DNA from: an uncultured Clostridia bacterium
GTDB lineage: Bacteria; Bacillota; Clostridia; Lachnospirales; Anaerotignaceae
Assembly: GCA_937888765.1 (NCBI GenBank)
Contig: CALASU010000028.1
Span: forward strand, 1-6,385
Length of the DNA stretch: 6,385 nucleotides
Direction of reading: 5' to 3'
Under the pieces are notes generated by a model. It saw only the letters and a list, made by a program, of their open reading frames with translations. It was not told the DNA's origin and did no database searches. This document shows, in pieces, positions 5,905 to 6,385 of this stretch (its first letter is position 1; every line of letters begins with the position of its first letter). Both the position numbers and the translations under genes were made by a program.

Positions 5905-5936
5905 CACTCCAAATTGTAAATTTTATTCTTGGAGTG
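5905..5936. repeat. Inverted repeat CACTCCAA/TTGGAGTG near the plus-strand promoter
   Basis: CACTCCAA (5905-5912) and TTGGAGTG (5929-5936) are exact reverse complements separated by 16 bases. The right arm ends on the first base of the presumed -35 hexamer of the plus-strand promoter. This is a plausible operator for the gene at 6091, or a DNA hairpin. No regulator family can be named from it. Confidence 0.5.
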
Positions 5937-5964
5937 AGACAAACGAGCAAAGATATGCTATAAT
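5936..5964 (+). promoter_or_regulatory. Probable promoter of the HEAT-like gene
   Basis: A perfect TATAAT (5959-5964) follows GAGACA (5936-5941, 4 of 6 matches to TTGACA) after a 17-base spacer. Transcription from about 5971 would give a leader of roughly 120 bases before the ATG at 6091. The weak -35 box leaves room for an activator. Confidence 0.6.
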
Positions 5965-6004
5965 TCAGGTGTGATTTGGAATATTCGATAGTTTTTGCAC
6001 AGAT

Positions 6005-6039
6005 ATAAGAATAAACTGGACAATTAGAACTATTCTTAT
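6005..6039 (+). repeat. Inverted repeat in the leader of the HEAT-like gene
   Basis: ATAAGAATA (6005-6013) pairs exactly with TATTCTTAT (6031-6039) around a 17-base loop. It is AT-rich, so a weak RNA hairpin, and could equally be a protein-binding site. It lies about 40 bases before the ribosome binding site and has no U run directly after it, so it is not an obvious terminator. Confidence 0.4.
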
Positions 6040-6090
6040 TTAGAAATGAATTAAAAAGTTAGACAAACTTGAATTTGGAGGTGAGTTTCT

Positions 6091-6385
6091 ATGCAGGGTA
6101 TAATTGCAAAGTTAACAGCAAAAGATGACAAATATGCTTGTGCCATTGCTGATAAAATCATTTCCGAAAGTCAAGATACCGATGAATGGTATGAATACTT
6201 TGATGCCTTTGCGTCATTGCTGAACCATCCAAAGTCGTTGGTAAGGAACCGAGTGTTGTATATTCTTGCCGCAAATGCACAGTGGGATGATGAAAATCGT
6301 TTCGATGCAATTCTCGAAGATTATCTGGCTCATATTACGGATGAAAAACCGATTACTGCCAGACAATGCATTAAGGCTCTTGCGC
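6091..6385 (+). CDS. HEAT-like helical protein of unknown function, 3' end outside window
   Basis: The first 98 residues are visible, and the frame is still open at the window edge. The ATG at 6091 has GGAGGTGA (6077-6084) with a 6-base spacer, and an in-frame TGA at 6082-6084 excludes a longer start. There is no signal peptide or membrane segment; the protein is acidic, with helix-forming segments and an SLLNHPKSLVRNRVLYILA stretch (42-60) typical of HEAT/ARM-type helical pairs, and a second similar stretch near 86-98 (KPITARQCIKALA). I recall closely similar short clostridial proteins carrying the automatic name SufBD protein, but no SufB/SufD iron-sulfur scaffold features are visible and I would not infer that role. 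Its codon use and upstream DNA look more AT-rich than hydEF, so it may have a separate history. It is divergent from hydE, and no functional link is shown. Confidence 0.82.
   Translation, partial: MQGIIAKLTAKDDKYACAIADKIISESQDTDEWYEYFDAFASLLNHPKSLVRNRVLYILAANAQWDDENRFDAILEDYLAHITDEKPITARQCIKALA

Larger units (their letters stand above)
5703..6090. other. Divergent intergenic region, AT-rich, no gene
   Basis: No open frame with a plausible ribosome binding site lies here on either strand. The hydE side (5703-5767) holds a compact promoter and an operator-like inverted repeat. The other side holds a plus-strand promoter near 5936-5964 and two inverted repeats, followed by a leader of about 120 bases before the gene at 6091. 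Between roughly 5770 and 5900 I see no feature I can support. The base composition is clearly more AT-rich than the coding sequence of hydEF. Confidence 0.6.

Noticed and set aside
1..6385. CRISPR arrays, tRNA or rRNA genes, insertion sequences
   Set aside because: No regularly spaced repeats, no cloverleaf-like sequence and no transposase frame or matched terminal repeats were seen on either strand.

Overview
This window most likely comes from an obligate or strict anaerobe of the class Clostridia (Bacillota), possibly a Lachnospirales relative. The evidence is gene content: an [FeFe]-hydrogenase maturation pair, a 2Fe superoxide reductase and a flavodiiron/rubredoxin/NADH-oxidoreductase fusion. 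Strong AAGGAGG-type ribosome binding sites, a sigma-A-type promoter and U-tailed intrinsic terminators fit this. The lineage is inferred from gene types, not from a database search.

Layout. Positions 1-204 hold no gene that I can support; they begin with a 15-base G run and contain several small hairpins. A near-perfect bidirectional terminator (205-237) abuts the stop codon of the first gene. Four genes then lie on the minus strand, transcribed from right to left: hydE (5702-4635), hydF (4638-3445, overlapping hydE by 4 bases), desulfoferrodoxin/superoxide reductase (3330-2947) and an 843-residue flavodiiron fusion protein (2773-242). On the far side of a 388-base divergent intergenic region, a plus-strand gene begins at 6091 and runs off the window. 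It encodes a small, probably helical HEAT-like protein of unknown role.

How they work together. HydE and HydF help build the H-cluster of [FeFe]-hydrogenases, which is extremely oxygen sensitive. Superoxide reductase removes superoxide. The flavodiiron fusion carries its own rubredoxin and NADH:rubredoxin oxidoreductase modules and should reduce O2 to water with NADH in one polypeptide. The shared direction makes this look like a hydrogenase-assembly plus oxygen-defence cluster, but internal hairpins mean the four genes need not be one transcript. HydG, the third maturase, and the hydrogenase itself are not in the window.

The most interesting regulatory signal is upstream of hydE. A good promoter (TTGACT, 16 bases, TATACT) has a perfect 9-1-9 inverted repeat (5749-5767) touching its -35 box. 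Its 7-1-7 core lies between the classical Fur and PerR box consensuses, which suggests iron- or peroxide-responsive control of hydrogenase maturation. A second notable region is the 173-base gap before the flavodiiron gene. It holds stacked palindromes, an intrinsic-terminator-like hairpin and a 12-base direct repeat with a 21-base period, all just before the ribosome binding site.
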